Position numbers and translations under genes: made by a program. A stretch of 64,000 nucleotides of DNA from Streptomyces sp. NBC_01498 (GTDB taxonomy: Bacteria; Actinomycetota; Actinomycetes; Streptomycetales; Streptomycetaceae), in NCBI RefSeq assembly GCF_036327775.1, contig NZ_CP109598.1, forward strand, positions 7,203,619-7,267,618, written 5' to 3'. Of the stretch, positions 1 to 9,107 are shown one piece after another. Each line of letters begins with the position of its first letter. Position 1 is the first letter of the stretch. Under the pieces are notes generated by a model. It searched no databases. It saw nothing but the letters and a program-made list of their open reading frames with translations, and had not been told where the DNA came from.

Positions 1-2
1 CC

Positions 3-350
3 GTCGGCGTCGACACGGACGATCGTCGCTTCATCGAGCTCGTCGGTGAGCTCTCCCTGGCGAGCCCCCGCTTCCGTGCCCTGTGGCACCGCCACGACGT
101 GCGCTCCCAGCGCGGCGCGCCCGTCCGGTTCGACCACCCACAGGTCGGTGAACTGCGTCTCCACCGCGAGAGGCTCGCGATCAGCGGGGCGGGCGGGCCC
201 CATCTGGTCATCCATCACGCCACGCCCGGCTCGGCGGACGCCGACAGCCTGATGCTCCTGGCCTCGTCCGCGCTGACGCCGACCGGCCCGACCAGGGCGC
301 CGGACACCCCCGGGGACGTCCTTCGCGCCTCACGACACCAGGACCACTGA
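3..350 (+). CDS. C-terminal part of a MmyB-like XRE-family regulator
   Basis: This is the 3' end of a gene that begins left of the window. The frame reads an acidic stretch, then FIELVGELSLASPRFRALW, HRHDV, and HPQVGELRLHRERL. This series is typical of the MmyB-like ligand-binding domain that follows an N-terminal Cro/C1 helix-turn-helix in actinobacterial regulators. The tail (LVIHHATPGSADADSLMLL) is also usual for that domain. The DNA-binding half is not visible, so the target and ligand are unknown. The stop is at 348-350. The family is well supported; its role is not. Confidence 0.8.
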   Translation, partial: VGVDTDDRRFIELVGELSLASPRFRALWHRHDVRSQRGAPVRFDHPQVGELRLHRERLAISGAGGPHLVIHHATPGSADADSLMLLASSALTPTGPTRAPDTPGDVLRASRHQDH

Positions 351-641
351 CTTCCGCGCTTCCGCCGACTCCTGACGCACCGGCGGTCGGGGCCGGACGC
401 CGGGGATCCGCACCGGCGGAGCCGCCGTCCGCGCCCGACGGCGTGCCGCCCGGCCATTGCCCCCGGCGGTGACCCATTCGAGGGCCATTCCACGGCGGCG
501 CCTCCGCCCTCGACGGCCGGACCGCCGCGGCGGGCTAGCGTGGCGGCCCGGGTGCGGGTGCCGACGGCACCCCCGGCGAGCGGCGTGAACGGCCGCCCGC
601 GCCCTGGTGGTCCCCCGGCGAGCGAGCAGAGGAAACCCGAC

Positions 642-1661
642 ATGTCCAATCACTTCACCGGCCTCAGTCTCGGGCCGCCGCTCGGCGACCAGCGCCTCGA
701 TCTGTGCGACCTGTACGTCTTCGGGGCGCCCGGCGACCCGAGCCGGACCGTTCTCCTTCTCAACGCCAACCCCAACGCGGACGCGATGCACCCCGACGCC
801 GTGTACCGCCTGAACATCGACAACGACGGCGACGACCTGACCGACATCGCCTTCAGCTGGGTCTTCGCCCCGCCGGCGGCCGACGGCTCACAGACCTACA
901 GCGTCTTCATGGCGACGGGCGCGGAGTCCCGCAAGCCCGAGGCCGTCGGCACCAGGATCGTGACGGACGCCGCCGTCTCCTTCGACACCAAGGCCAACGT
1001 GGTCGTCAGCGGCGACTACAGAGTGGCCGCCGGCAGCCGCAGCGATGCCTTCTACTTCGACTTCGACGGCGTCCAGAACCTGTTCGACACCAGCGGCAAC
1101 CGGAACTTCACCGTCCCGCATCTCGGCGGGGACTCCCCGTGGACCGGCGTCGACTCCAACAGCACGGCCAACGTGTTCTCCATGGCCGTCGAAGTACCGA
1201 CCGCGACGCTGGCGCCCGACCCCGACCTGCGCGTCTGGGGCCGGTGCAGCGTCCTGCGCGACGGTGAACTCGTACACGCGGACCGCGCCGGGCACCCGTC
1301 GGTGAGCAGCTTCTTCAACACCGACGACACCAAGGAGGAGTACAACGCGAGCGAGCCCGCCGACGACCGGGCCCGGTGGACGGATCAGTTCGTCCACCTG
1401 CTTGGCCACACCGGCGGCTACTCGCGCGAGGAGGCGATCGCCGCACTCGACGAGTACGGCATCCTCCCGGACGTGCTGCGCTTCGACCCGGCCAGGCCCG
1501 CCGCGTACCCCAACGGCCGTACCTTCACCGAGGACGTCATCGACATCCGGCTGGCCTTCCTCACCAGGAACGAGGCACCGCCCACCGGCCTGTCACCGCA
1601 CGCCGACACCCTCGACCACTTCCCCTACCTCGGCGACCCGCACCCCGCGACCGCCTCCTGA
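642..1661 (+). CDS. DUF4331 family protein
   Basis: A 339-residue protein starting MSNHFTGLSLGPPLGDQRLD, followed by LCDLYVF and NANPNADAMHPDAVYRLNID. These are hallmarks of the DUF4331 family, whose biochemical role is unknown. I chose the ATG at 642 because an AGAGGAAA ribosome site lies just upstream; the upstream extension to 540 is Pro/Ala-rich and not protein-like. There is no signal peptide or membrane segment. The C-terminal part (YNASEPADDRARWTDQFV, then LPDVLRFDPARPAAYPNGR) is also typical of the family. The gene stands alone between converging or diverging neighbours. Confidence 0.8.
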   Translation: MSNHFTGLSLGPPLGDQRLDLCDLYVFGAPGDPSRTVLLLNANPNADAMHPDAVYRLNIDNDGDDLTDIAFSWVFAPPAADGSQTYSVFMATGAESRKPEAVGTRIVTDAAVSFDTKANVVVSGDYRVAAGSRSDAFYFDFDGVQNLFDTSGNRNFTVPHLGGDSPWTGVDSNSTANVFSMAVEVPTATLAPDPDLRVWGRCSVLRDGELVHADRAGHPSVSSFFNTDDTKEEYNASEPADDRARWTDQFVHLLGHTGGYSREEAIAALDEYGILPDVLRFDPARPAAYPNGRTFTEDVIDIRLAFLTRNEAPPTGLSPHADTLDHFPYLGDPHPATAS

Positions 1662-1784
1662 CCGAGGCCGACACCGGACCCGGGCAGCGACGCGACCCCG
1701 CCTACGAGGTCGACGCGGCATGGACGGCGGATTCACCGTTCGCCCGGGGCGGGGGACCGGGCAGGGGTGGGGCGGCCCAGGTGT

Positions 1785-2354
1785 TCACCGTTCGGTGGGA
1801 GCCGTCCGCCTGTCCTTCAGGACGGCCGCGATCCGCCGGCACCAGTCGTGGTGTTCCTGTTCGAAGGCGAGGCCGCGCAGACAGGTCAGGTACGGGCCGA
1901 TGCGCTCGCCCCGGCGGAGGAACTCCTCCTCGTCCGTATCGCCGCGCAGCTGCCGCAACAGCGTGCCGAGGAGCTCGATCCTGCCCTCGGCCGCGTGCGC
2001 CCGCTCCTCCAGCTGCTCGATCACCGAGGCGGTGCCGACGCGGTCGGCGACCTGGACCTTGACGAGCAGATCGTCGCGGATGAACGAGGGCCTCGACGGG
2101 GCGGCGGCGAATCTCTCCAGTTCGGCGCGGCCGGCGTCGGTGACCGTGAACAGACGTTTGGTGGGCCGGGTCTCCTGGACGACCTGCCGGCCGGCGACCA
2201 GACCGTTCTTCTCCAGCGTGGCGAGCTCCGCGTACAACTGCTGCGGCAGGGCGTGCCAGAAGTTCGCGACACCGATGTCGAACGCCTTCGCCAGCTGGTA
2301 TCCGCTGTACTCACCGTCCAGCAGTGCCGCCAGTACCGCGTGCCGCAGAGCCAT
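1785..2354 (-). CDS. PadR-family transcriptional regulator
   Basis: A 189-residue protein beginning MALRHAVLAALLDGEYSGYQ. This is the classic PadR winged helix (LAKAF, then FWHALPQQLYAELATLEKNG, then GRAELERF) followed by a long C-terminal helical dimerisation region. I chose ATG 2354 because it follows a GGAAAGGGG ribosome site; an upstream in-frame extension would run into the operator. It is divergent from the SnoaL-like gene at 2441, with a perfect 36-bp palindrome between them. PadR proteins usually repress themselves and a divergent partner, so that palindrome is the likely operator. The inducer is unknown. Confidence 0.88.
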   Translation of the reverse strand: MALRHAVLAALLDGEYSGYQLAKAFDIGVANFWHALPQQLYAELATLEKNGLVAGRQVVQETRPTKRLFTVTDAGRAELERFAAAPSRPSFIRDDLLVKVQVADRVGTASVIEQLEERAHAAEGRIELLGTLLRQLRGDTDEEEFLRRGERIGPYLTCLRGLAFEQEHHDWCRRIAAVLKDRRTAPTER

Positions 2355-2393
2355 CGAAGCAGCCCCTTTCCTTTCCTCGCCCGCCCCTGCATC

Positions 2394-2429
2394 ATACTCA
2401 AGAAAGTGACTAGTCACTTTCTTGAGTAT
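2394..2429. promoter_or_regulatory. Perfect 36-bp palindrome, probable PadR operator
   Basis: Each arm is 18 bases (left arm ATACTCAAGAAAGTGACT) with no mismatch and no spacer; the centre lies between 2411 and 2412. It sits between the divergent PadR gene and the SnoaL-like gene, 12 bases before the latter's ATG. Its AT-richness stands out from the surrounding DNA. PadR dimers bind such palindromes. Binding here is inferred from position. Confidence 0.75.
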
Positions 2430-2440
2430 CGGGAGGAATC

Positions 2441-2872
2441 ATGGAGACCGCCGAACGCTTCCGCGCGGCCGTGGAGAAGGGCGAACACGCCCTGTTCGAG
2501 GACCTGTTCACCGACGACATCCGCCTCCACAGCCCCGTGAAGTTCGCTCCCTTCGAGGGCAAGGCCATGGTGCTGGGACTCTTCGGCGTCCTGCTGCGCA
2601 CGTTCGAGGACTTCCGCTACATCGGGCACCTCGAAGGCACGGCCGAGTCCACCGCCGACGGCGAGGACACCCCGTCGGCGGTCCTGCTCTTCCGGGCCAC
2701 GGTGAACGGCAAACAGATCCACGGCATCGACATGCTCCAGTTCGACGGGGCGGGCCGGATCAAGGAGCTCACGGTGATGGTCCGTCCCCACTCCGCCGTG
2801 CACGCCCTGGGCGAGGCGGTCCTCGCGGGCCTGGTCGCCGACGGCCTCGTGCCCGCGACCGACGGTCGCTAG
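2441..2872 (+). CDS. SnoaL/NTF2-like protein
   Basis: A 143-residue protein with the alpha+beta cone pattern of the NTF2/SnoaL superfamily: an N-terminal helix (AERFRAAVEKGEHALFEDLF), TDDIRLHSPV, a FEDFRYIG strand and the closing strands ATVNGKQIHGIDMLQFDGAG. The ATG at 2441 has a GGGAGGAA ribosome site. Members range from polyketide cyclases to ketosteroid-isomerase-like enzymes and binding proteins, so the substrate is open. It is probably controlled by the divergent PadR protein through the 36-bp palindrome directly upstream. Confidence 0.75.
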   Translation: METAERFRAAVEKGEHALFEDLFTDDIRLHSPVKFAPFEGKAMVLGLFGVLLRTFEDFRYIGHLEGTAESTADGEDTPSAVLLFRATVNGKQIHGIDMLQFDGAGRIKELTVMVRPHSAVHALGEAVLAGLVADGLVPATDGR

Positions 2873-3104
2873 GAGCCGGGAATCCGGTGTGCCGCCGCCC
2901 CCGGTCCGGTCGCCGTGATCGGCGCGGACACCACCGCCGACCGGCGTGGCAGGGCGCCCTCCGGCCGGCGCCATCGCCACCCGCTCCGCCGCGTACGGCC
3001 CCGTACGCCCGGACCGGACGCGTGCGGACAGGGTCCCGCGGGGGAGCGGATCGACACCGTCGATCTCCGTCGGGTCCATGGGCGCGCCCGGCCGGGCGGG
3101 GGAG

Positions 3105-4592
3105 TCACCCGCCGCGCGACATCCGGTCCGGTCTTCGGTCCTGGACCTTGACGCGGTAGAGCCAGAGCAGGACGGACACGGCCAGCACGGCCAGGGCGAT
3201 GCCGAGTTCCTTGTACCCCCCGTAGCCGGTGATCGAGAACCCGGTGGCGCCCACGACGAGGATGACGACGAGCAGCGCCGTGAGTACCCAGGCCAGCGGG
3301 ACGAAGAAGCCCGGCAGCCGGATGGGGCGCACCGCGTCCGGCCGGTCGTGGCGCAGCAGCGCGAAGGCGGAGATGGCCAGGATGTGCGTGAGGATGTAGC
3401 CGAGGTTGCCGGTGACGATGATGGCCAGGGGCGTCTTCAGCACCGTCAGCACCAGGATGTTGATCACCAGCGCGATCACCAGCGCACGGGCCGGGACACC
3501 ACGCCGGTTGAGCACACCCACCTGACGTACGGTCAGGCCCTGGCGCCCCATGTCGTACAGCACGCGTGAGCCGTCGGCGAGCCCGGTGATCATGATGAGC
3601 AGCAGGGACGCGACGAGGAAGACCACCATCAGGTCCGCCGCCCCGCCCACCAGGTCCTGGAACGCCTGGACGTAGAACGTGGTCGGATCGGCGGAAATGG
3701 CCTTCTCACCCGTGTAACCCGACAGGGCCAGCGGCAGCAGGATGAAGATGCCGAGGCAGAACAGCACGCCGGCACGCAGGGCCCGGGAGGTGTCGCGCAC
3801 GGTGTCCTTGTACTCGGGGGCGAAGGTCGCGCACACCTCCACGCCGAAGGACGTCCAGGCCATCACGTACAGCCAGACGAGGGCTTCGCGCAGGCCGGCC
3901 GCGCCGTGCAGGTTCCAGTGCAGACCGCTCGCGCTCCAGTCGCCGCTGAGGAACGGCGCGACGATGAAGACGGCCAGCGGGACGAGCAGCGCGCCGCCGG
4001 TGAGATAGACCAGCCACATGGCCACATGCAGTCCGGCCATGGCGGCGGCGAACAGCAGGAGCATCACGGCCAGGCCGACCACGATGGGGAAGTTGAGCTC
4101 GGCGGGCCCCAGATGCAGCGACCAGTCCTGGCCGGGGAACCACTGGGCCTGCACGAACGCGCCGATGATGCCGGAGTAGACGGCGAGGGTCGTGGTCCAG
4201 GGGAACCAGTAGCCCATGCTGGCGATCGGCCCGATCGCGGGGGCGCGTGAGCGCCAGCCCTCGGCGGCGTACGCGGCGATACCGCCCGACGTGTGGGGGA
4301 ACATCGCGGCCAGCTCGGTGTAGATCCAGTTGGTGCCGGTGGCGAGGATCATGGAAACGGCCCACAGACCGATCGCCCCCCAGGCGCCGAGCCCGGCTAT
4401 GGACGCGCCCAGCGACGCGATGAGAGCGGCGGGCATGGTCAGCGACATGGCGAAGCCGTCGTACCAGCGCATCTTCTTGGCGAGCGCGGGCTGGTCGGAC
4501 GCCCCGGCGGGTGCGGACACCGCCGACGGACCGGACGGAGCGGGCCGTTCCGGTGGTGTGGATGGCGAGGACTCATTGGCTGAAAGTGGCAT
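3105..4592 (-). CDS. APC-superfamily amino acid/polyamine permease
   Basis: A 495-residue integral membrane protein. After a ~40-residue hydrophilic N-terminus it shows about twelve membrane segments, beginning DGFAMSLTMPAALIASLGAS with the helix-breaking motif of the APC fold, then TELAAMFPHTSGGIAAYAAE, a signature of amino acid and amine permeases. It is divergent from the aldehyde dehydrogenase at 4748 and belongs to an amine-degradation-like set, so I infer import of an amine or amino acid. The start at 4592 has an AGAAGG close upstream with unusually short spacing, so the exact start is uncertain. Confidence 0.85.
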   Translation of the reverse strand: MPLSANESSPSTPPERPAPSGPSAVSAPAGASDQPALAKKMRWYDGFAMSLTMPAALIASLGASIAGLGAWGAIGLWAVSMILATGTNWIYTELAAMFPHTSGGIAAYAAEGWRSRAPAIGPIASMGYWFPWTTTLAVYSGIIGAFVQAQWFPGQDWSLHLGPAELNFPIVVGLAVMLLLFAAAMAGLHVAMWLVYLTGGALLVPLAVFIVAPFLSGDWSASGLHWNLHGAAGLREALVWLYVMAWTSFGVEVCATFAPEYKDTVRDTSRALRAGVLFCLGIFILLPLALSGYTGEKAISADPTTFYVQAFQDLVGGAADLMVVFLVASLLLIMITGLADGSRVLYDMGRQGLTVRQVGVLNRRGVPARALVIALVINILVLTVLKTPLAIIVTGNLGYILTHILAISAFALLRHDRPDAVRPIRLPGFFVPLAWVLTALLVVILVVGATGFSITGYGGYKELGIALAVLAVSVLLWLYRVKVQDRRPDRMSRGG

Positions 4593-4622
4593 GCCTTCTT
4601 ATAGAGCCAGCAAAAACTCGGC

Positions 4623-4682
4623 GTCAAGATGCTCGGATCAACAAGAACCATGGCTTTGCTTTGCTGATCGATGAGTCTTGAC
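4623..4682. promoter_or_regulatory. Imperfect long inverted repeat between permease and aldehyde dehydrogenase
   Basis: The outer arms GTCAAGA (4623-4629) and TCTTGAC (4676-4682) are exact. Inside them CTCGGATCA is mirrored by TGATCGATGAG with small gaps. The repeat lies in the 155-bp divergent promoter region of the permease and dehydrogenase genes. It may bind the Lrp-type regulator encoded at 7899; this is inference from position only. Confidence 0.35.
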
Positions 4683-4747
4683 GTCTGTTTGTTGTCGATG
4701 AATCATCTGGAACACCGACGGCCCGCCCGGACAGAGGAGCCCGCCCC

Positions 4748-6196
4748 ATGACCACCCCGCCCGCCGCGCCACAACAACTGTTCATCAACGGCGCCTACAC
4801 CGACGGCACCGGCTCAGCGACCGTCGACGTACTCAGCCCCGCCACGGGCGAGCACGTCGGAACGATCCCTGCGCCCACCCCGGACGACCTCGACACCGCC
4901 GTACGGGCCGCACACGAGGCACAGCGGGCGTGGGCCGGAGTGAACGTCTGGGAACGCGCTGCCGCCTGCCACCGCATCGCGGACGAGATCGACGCACGCC
5001 GCGACGAACTGGCCCGCCTCCAGACCCTGGAACAGGGAAAACCACTGACCGAGTCCGTCGCCGACGTCACCGAGGCCGCGCTGCTCTTCCGGCTGCACGC
5101 CGAGGACGCCGTACGCCTCAACGGCGAGACACTGCTCTCCCGCGACAACGGCAAGCGGATGTTCACCTTCCACCGCCCGGTCGGCACCTGGGGCATCATC
5201 ACGCCCTGGAACTTCCCGCTGCTCATGTTCGCGGAGTTCGCCGCCCCCGGGCTCGCCACCGGCAACGCACTGATCGTCAAACCCCCGGCGCACACCCCGT
5301 TCACCGTGCTCAAGGCGATGGACGCGGTCGTCGCCGCCGGGCTCCCGGCCGGACTCGTCAGTATCCTCCCCGGCGACGGACCGTTCGGCGACGCCCTGGT
5401 ACGCCACCCCGGCATCCACGCCATCGGCTTCATCGGTTCCTCCGCCACCGGAGCAAAGATCACGGCGGCGGCCGGACTCAAGCGCTCCCTCATGGAGTGC
5501 TCCGGCAACGGCCCCGTCGTCGTCCTCGCCGACGCCGACATCGAGGCCGCCGCCAGGGCCGCCGTCGACGGCGCCTACCCCTGCGCCGGCCAGGTGTGCT
5601 GCGCCACCGAGCGCGTCGTCGTCCACACCGACGTCCACGACGCCTTCGTCGAAGCCGTCCTGCGCGAATCCGAACGCGTCGTCCTCGGCGACCCGCTCGA
5701 CGCCACCACCCTCCTCGGCCCGCTGAACAACGAAGGCGTCGCCGAGAAGATGGACCGCCACATGGCCGACGCCCGCGCCCGCGGCGCCCGCATCCTCACC
5801 GGCGGCAAGCGCCGCGCCGGCATGCCCACCGACCTCTACTACGAATTCACCGTCGTGGACGGCGTACCCGAGGACAGCCTCCTCTCCCGCGAGGAATCCT
5901 TCGGCCCCGTCGTCCCGATCATCACCGGCCGCGACGAGGACGACCTGCTGCGCATCGCCAACGCCGACGCGCTCGGCCTCCAGGGAGCCGTCTTCACCCG
6001 CAGCATGACCAGCGCGTTCCGTTTCATCGAGGAGATGGAGGTCGGACAGGTCATCGTCAACGACTCCAACAACTGGTGGGACATCAACATGCCGTTCGGC
6101 GGCGCGGGCGCCCGGGGGACCGGCTGGGGCCGCATCGGCGGCAAATGGACCCTGATGGACATGACCGACACCAGGACCGGCGTCATCAGCCTGTGA
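4748..6196 (+). CDS. NAD(P)-dependent aldehyde dehydrogenase
   Basis: A 482-residue member of the aldehyde dehydrogenase superfamily, oxidising an aldehyde to its acid. Visible motifs are PWNFP (catalytic Asn near 155), the FIGSSATG cofactor loop, MECSGNGP with the general base Glu near 250, and GQVCCATERV with the nucleophilic Cys near 284. Length is normal for the family. An AGAGGAG ribosome site precedes ATG 4748. With the divergent permease, the FAD oxidase 122 bp downstream and the Lrp regulator, it probably oxidises an aminoaldehyde from an amine, as PuuC- or GabD-like enzymes do. The substrate cannot be read from the sequence. Confidence 0.9.
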   Translation: MTTPPAAPQQLFINGAYTDGTGSATVDVLSPATGEHVGTIPAPTPDDLDTAVRAAHEAQRAWAGVNVWERAAACHRIADEIDARRDELARLQTLEQGKPLTESVADVTEAALLFRLHAEDAVRLNGETLLSRDNGKRMFTFHRPVGTWGIITPWNFPLLMFAEFAAPGLATGNALIVKPPAHTPFTVLKAMDAVVAAGLPAGLVSILPGDGPFGDALVRHPGIHAIGFIGSSATGAKITAAAGLKRSLMECSGNGPVVVLADADIEAAARAAVDGAYPCAGQVCCATERVVVHTDVHDAFVEAVLRESERVVLGDPLDATTLLGPLNNEGVAEKMDRHMADARARGARILTGGKRRAGMPTDLYYEFTVVDGVPEDSLLSREESFGPVVPIITGRDEDDLLRIANADALGLQGAVFTRSMTSAFRFIEEMEVGQVIVNDSNNWWDINMPFGGAGARGTGWGRIGGKWTLMDMTDTRTGVISL

Positions 6197-6317
6197 ACCC
6201 CGCCGGCCCGGCCCGCGCACCGACGCCGGGCCGGCGGCCCACCCCCACGGCCACCCCCTCCATCGCGCCTCCACCGCCGGGGCACCACCCCCGCGACACA
6301 CCCCGCACGAGGAGAAC

Positions 6318-7745
6318 ATGACCACCGTTCCCCGGCGCCCGGTTCCCCGGCGCCCGGACCCCCGCGACCGGCTCGGCCACGCGGCCCCCGCGCCGTACTG
6401 GCTCGACCGTCCCGAACGCCCCCGCGCGGCCCCCCGGCTCACCGCGGACACCTCGTGCGACCTCGCCGTCGTCGGCGGCGGCTACACCGGCCTGTGGACC
6501 GCCCTGCTCGCCAAACGCCGCCATCCGCATCTCGACGTGCTCCTCGTCGAACAGTCCACCTGCGGTCACGCCGCCAGCGGCCGCAACGGCGGCTTCTGCT
6601 CACCGAGCCTCACCCACGGCCTCGCCAACGGCGCCGACCGGTGGCCCGCCGAGATCGGCCTCCTCCAGCGTCTGGGCGCCGCCAACTTCACCGCCTTCCA
6701 GGAGGACCTGGAGACGTACGGCATCGACTGCGGCTTCGCCCGCACCGGCAAGGTCACCGTCGCCGCCACCCCCTGGCAGGCCACCGCCCTCCGCGACGCC
6801 GCCGCACTCGCCCGCCGGCACGGCGAGAAGGCCACCCTCCTCGACCGCCGGGAACTGGGCGCGTACGTCGACTCGCCGCTCTGGCACACCGGACTGTTCA
6901 GCCCCGACTACGCCCTGCTCGACCCCGCCCGCCTCGTATGGGGACTGCGCGAAGCCTGCCTGGCACAGGGCGTACGCCTCGCCGAACACACCGAGGTCAC
7001 CGCCCTCACCACCCGCCCCACCGGCCCCGTCCGGCTGCGCACCCCCTACGCCGCCGTCACCGCCCGCCGCGTCGCACTGGCCACCAACATCCACCGCCCC
7101 CTGCTGCGCCGGCTCTCCCTCACCATGATCCCCGTCTACGACTACGCCCTGGTCACCGAACCCCTGACGGACAGCCGGCTCGCCGGCATCGGCTGGAGCG
7201 GCGACCACGGCATCACGGACGCCGGGAACCAGTTCCACTACGCGCGCAAGACCGACGACAACCGCATCCTGTGGGGCGGCTACGACGCCATCTACCCCTA
7301 CGGCAGCCGCACGGCCGAGCACCTGACCCAGCGCCCCGAGACCTTCGAACTCCTCGCCGCCCAGTTCGCCGAGGCGTTCCCGAGCCTCGAAGACGTCCCG
7401 TTCAGCCACGCCTGGGGCGGTGTCATCGACTCCACCACCCGCTTCTGCATGTTCGCGGGCACGGCGTCCCGGGGCCGTGTCGGATACGCGCTCGGCTTCA
7501 CCGGACTCGGCGTCGGAGCGACCCGCTACGGCGCCGAGGTCATCCTCGACCTGCTCGCCGGCCGCCCCACCGAACGCACCCGGCCCGCGATGATCCGCCG
7601 CCCTCCCGTGCCGTTCCCCCCGGAACCCGTGCGCTACCTCGGCATTCAGGCCACCCGGCGCTCCCTCGCACGCGAGGACGCGCACGGCCGCCGCGACCGG
7701 TGGCTGCGCACCCTCGACGGACTGGGACTGGGCTTCGACTCCTGA
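6318..7745 (+). CDS. FAD-dependent amine/amino acid oxidoreductase (DAO family, PuuB-like)
   Basis: A 475-residue flavoprotein. DLAVVGGGYTGLWTALLAKR (about residues 49-68) is the dinucleotide-binding fold, closing with Glu78, followed by SGRNGGF, the DAO-family loop that often carries or surrounds FAD. The C-terminus has GYALGFTGLGVGATRYGAEV, the second FAD-contact motif. The layout resembles gamma-glutamylputrescine oxidoreductase and related amine oxidases. It lies downstream of the aldehyde dehydrogenase, which would take the aldehyde product. A GAGGAG lies before ATG 6318. The exact amine is not known. Confidence 0.85.
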   Translation: MTTVPRRPVPRRPDPRDRLGHAAPAPYWLDRPERPRAAPRLTADTSCDLAVVGGGYTGLWTALLAKRRHPHLDVLLVEQSTCGHAASGRNGGFCSPSLTHGLANGADRWPAEIGLLQRLGAANFTAFQEDLETYGIDCGFARTGKVTVAATPWQATALRDAAALARRHGEKATLLDRRELGAYVDSPLWHTGLFSPDYALLDPARLVWGLREACLAQGVRLAEHTEVTALTTRPTGPVRLRTPYAAVTARRVALATNIHRPLLRRLSLTMIPVYDYALVTEPLTDSRLAGIGWSGDHGITDAGNQFHYARKTDDNRILWGGYDAIYPYGSRTAEHLTQRPETFELLAAQFAEAFPSLEDVPFSHAWGGVIDSTTRFCMFAGTASRGRVGYALGFTGLGVGATRYGAEVILDLLAGRPTERTRPAMIRRPPVPFPPEPVRYLGIQATRRSLAREDAHGRRDRWLRTLDGLGLGFDS

Positions 7746-7898
7746 CCGGCCGTCCCGTGACGGTCCCTCCCACAGCCGCCGGTCCCCGACCGCCCGTCAC
7801 CTGCCGGAACCCACCGCCCGCCTGATGAATGATGGAGACCGCGCCACCCGGCTCCGGCCGGAGCACCGACAGCACCGACCCCGTTCGCGAGAGAGAGC

Positions 7899-8447
7899 AT
7901 GAACACCCCCATGGGAAACCAGAGCGGCCATCCGCTCGACGACATCGACCGGCGGATCATCGCCATCCTCCAGGCCGACGGCCGCCGCCCGTACAGCCAG
8001 ATCGCGGAGGACCTGGACATCCCGGCGTCCTCGGTCCGCTACCGGGTCCAGCGCCTGGAGGAGAACGGCACCCTCCAGATCGTCGGCATCGCCAACCCGC
8101 TGACCATCGGCTTCGACCGCTTCGCGATGATAGGGCTGAAGGTGAGGCCCGGCACGGCCCGTGAGGTGTGCCGCGAACTGCGCGAGTATCCGGAGACCTC
8201 CTACGTCATCCTGACGGCCGGTCAGTACGACGTGATGGCCGAGGTGATCTGCCGGGACACCGACCACTTCACCGACCTGGTCAACCAGCGGATGCACCTG
8301 ATCGAGGGCGTCCTGTCGACGGAGTCGTTCTTCGTTCTCGAGGTGCACAAACTCGCCTACGGGTGGGGCGTGGGCGAGGTCCAGACCCGGCTGCTGGACG
8401 CCCCGGCCCCGGGGACCCCCTCCCGGCGCGGCGACCCCCGCCCGTAA
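7899..8447 (+). CDS. Lrp/AsnC-family transcriptional regulator
   Basis: A 182-residue regulator: an N-terminal winged helix (LDDIDRRIIAILQADGRRPY, then IPASSVRYRVQRLEENG) followed by an AsnC ligand-binding domain (GQYDVMAEVICRD). It ends in a Pro-rich tail beyond the usual ~150 residues. The start at 7899 follows a GAGAGAGAGC tract; ATG 7911 is an alternative. Lrp-type proteins sense amino acids or related amines, which fits the preceding permease, dehydrogenase and oxidase, so it is the likely local regulator. Confidence 0.88.
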   Translation: MNTPMGNQSGHPLDDIDRRIIAILQADGRRPYSQIAEDLDIPASSVRYRVQRLEENGTLQIVGIANPLTIGFDRFAMIGLKVRPGTAREVCRELREYPETSYVILTAGQYDVMAEVICRDTDHFTDLVNQRMHLIEGVLSTESFFVLEVHKLAYGWGVGEVQTRLLDAPAPGTPSRRGDPRP

Positions 8448-9107
8448 CGCCCGCGCCGCCCCGGCGACTCGGAACGGCGGCGCCGCCTGCCCCCTCGCAC
8501 CGACGCGCCGCGGCACCCCGGCCGCCGGCCGCCGGGCGGCGGCGTCCGTCGACCACGGCCGTCGGACCGGACGGCGGCTTCCGCCGGACAGCGCCGGACG
8601 GGGAGGTGTCGCCTCGGGAGCCGTCCACCTCCGCCACCGGTTGGGCCGTTGGCCGGGCCGCGGTGTTCGGGGCGTGAGTCCCCGTGAGCCGACGGGCCGA
8701 CCCACCGATACGACTCGGTCCCGGCCCGATCAGCCGACATCGGAGGGGCACGCGGGCGTTCGCACACGGTCGTGATACCGCCCGGGAGCCTGCCGCCACG
8801 TCCGCGTCGCCGCCGAGCCGGCACCGACGCGGTCCGGCGTGGCGTGCACGGCGGCCAACCGATCTGGCGCGGATTGGTCGACCCGCCAGTACCGCACGGC
8901 GGTTCCGAGCACCGCGACCGCGACGTTCATCACGAGCATGATCTCCGGCTCGGATCCCAAGGCCGTGACGGACACGACGGGTCCGTCACCGTGACGGCGT
9001 TCTCGCGCACGAGGGTTCGGCAGCGAGCAGACGGAGGCCGAGGTCCGCCGCGCGTGGTCATGACGGCGGCCGGCCGGCGACGCCGTGGTCACCGTCCGGC
9101 GGCCGGC
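8448..9107. other. 660-bp stretch without a convincing gene
   Basis: Six-frame reading gives only Arg/Pro/Ala-rich or unsupported frames. A minus-strand frame near 8730-9092 has one hydrophobic patch but no ribosome site or family resemblance. The only clear element is a hairpin at 8966-8988. Confidence 0.5.
8966..8988 (-). terminator. Hairpin downstream of the response regulator operon
   Basis: TGACGGAC (8966-8973) and GTCCGTCA (8981-8988) form a perfect 8-bp stem with a 7-base loop. It lies about 120 bp past the stop of the minus-strand response regulator. No T-run follows, which is common in Streptomyces, so it is a candidate terminator only. Confidence 0.4.

Noticed and set aside
8730..9092. 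Minus-strand 120-residue frame with a hydrophobic patch
   Set aside because: No ribosome site, no family resemblance, and most of the frame is Arg/Ala/Pro-rich as expected by chance in GC-rich DNA.
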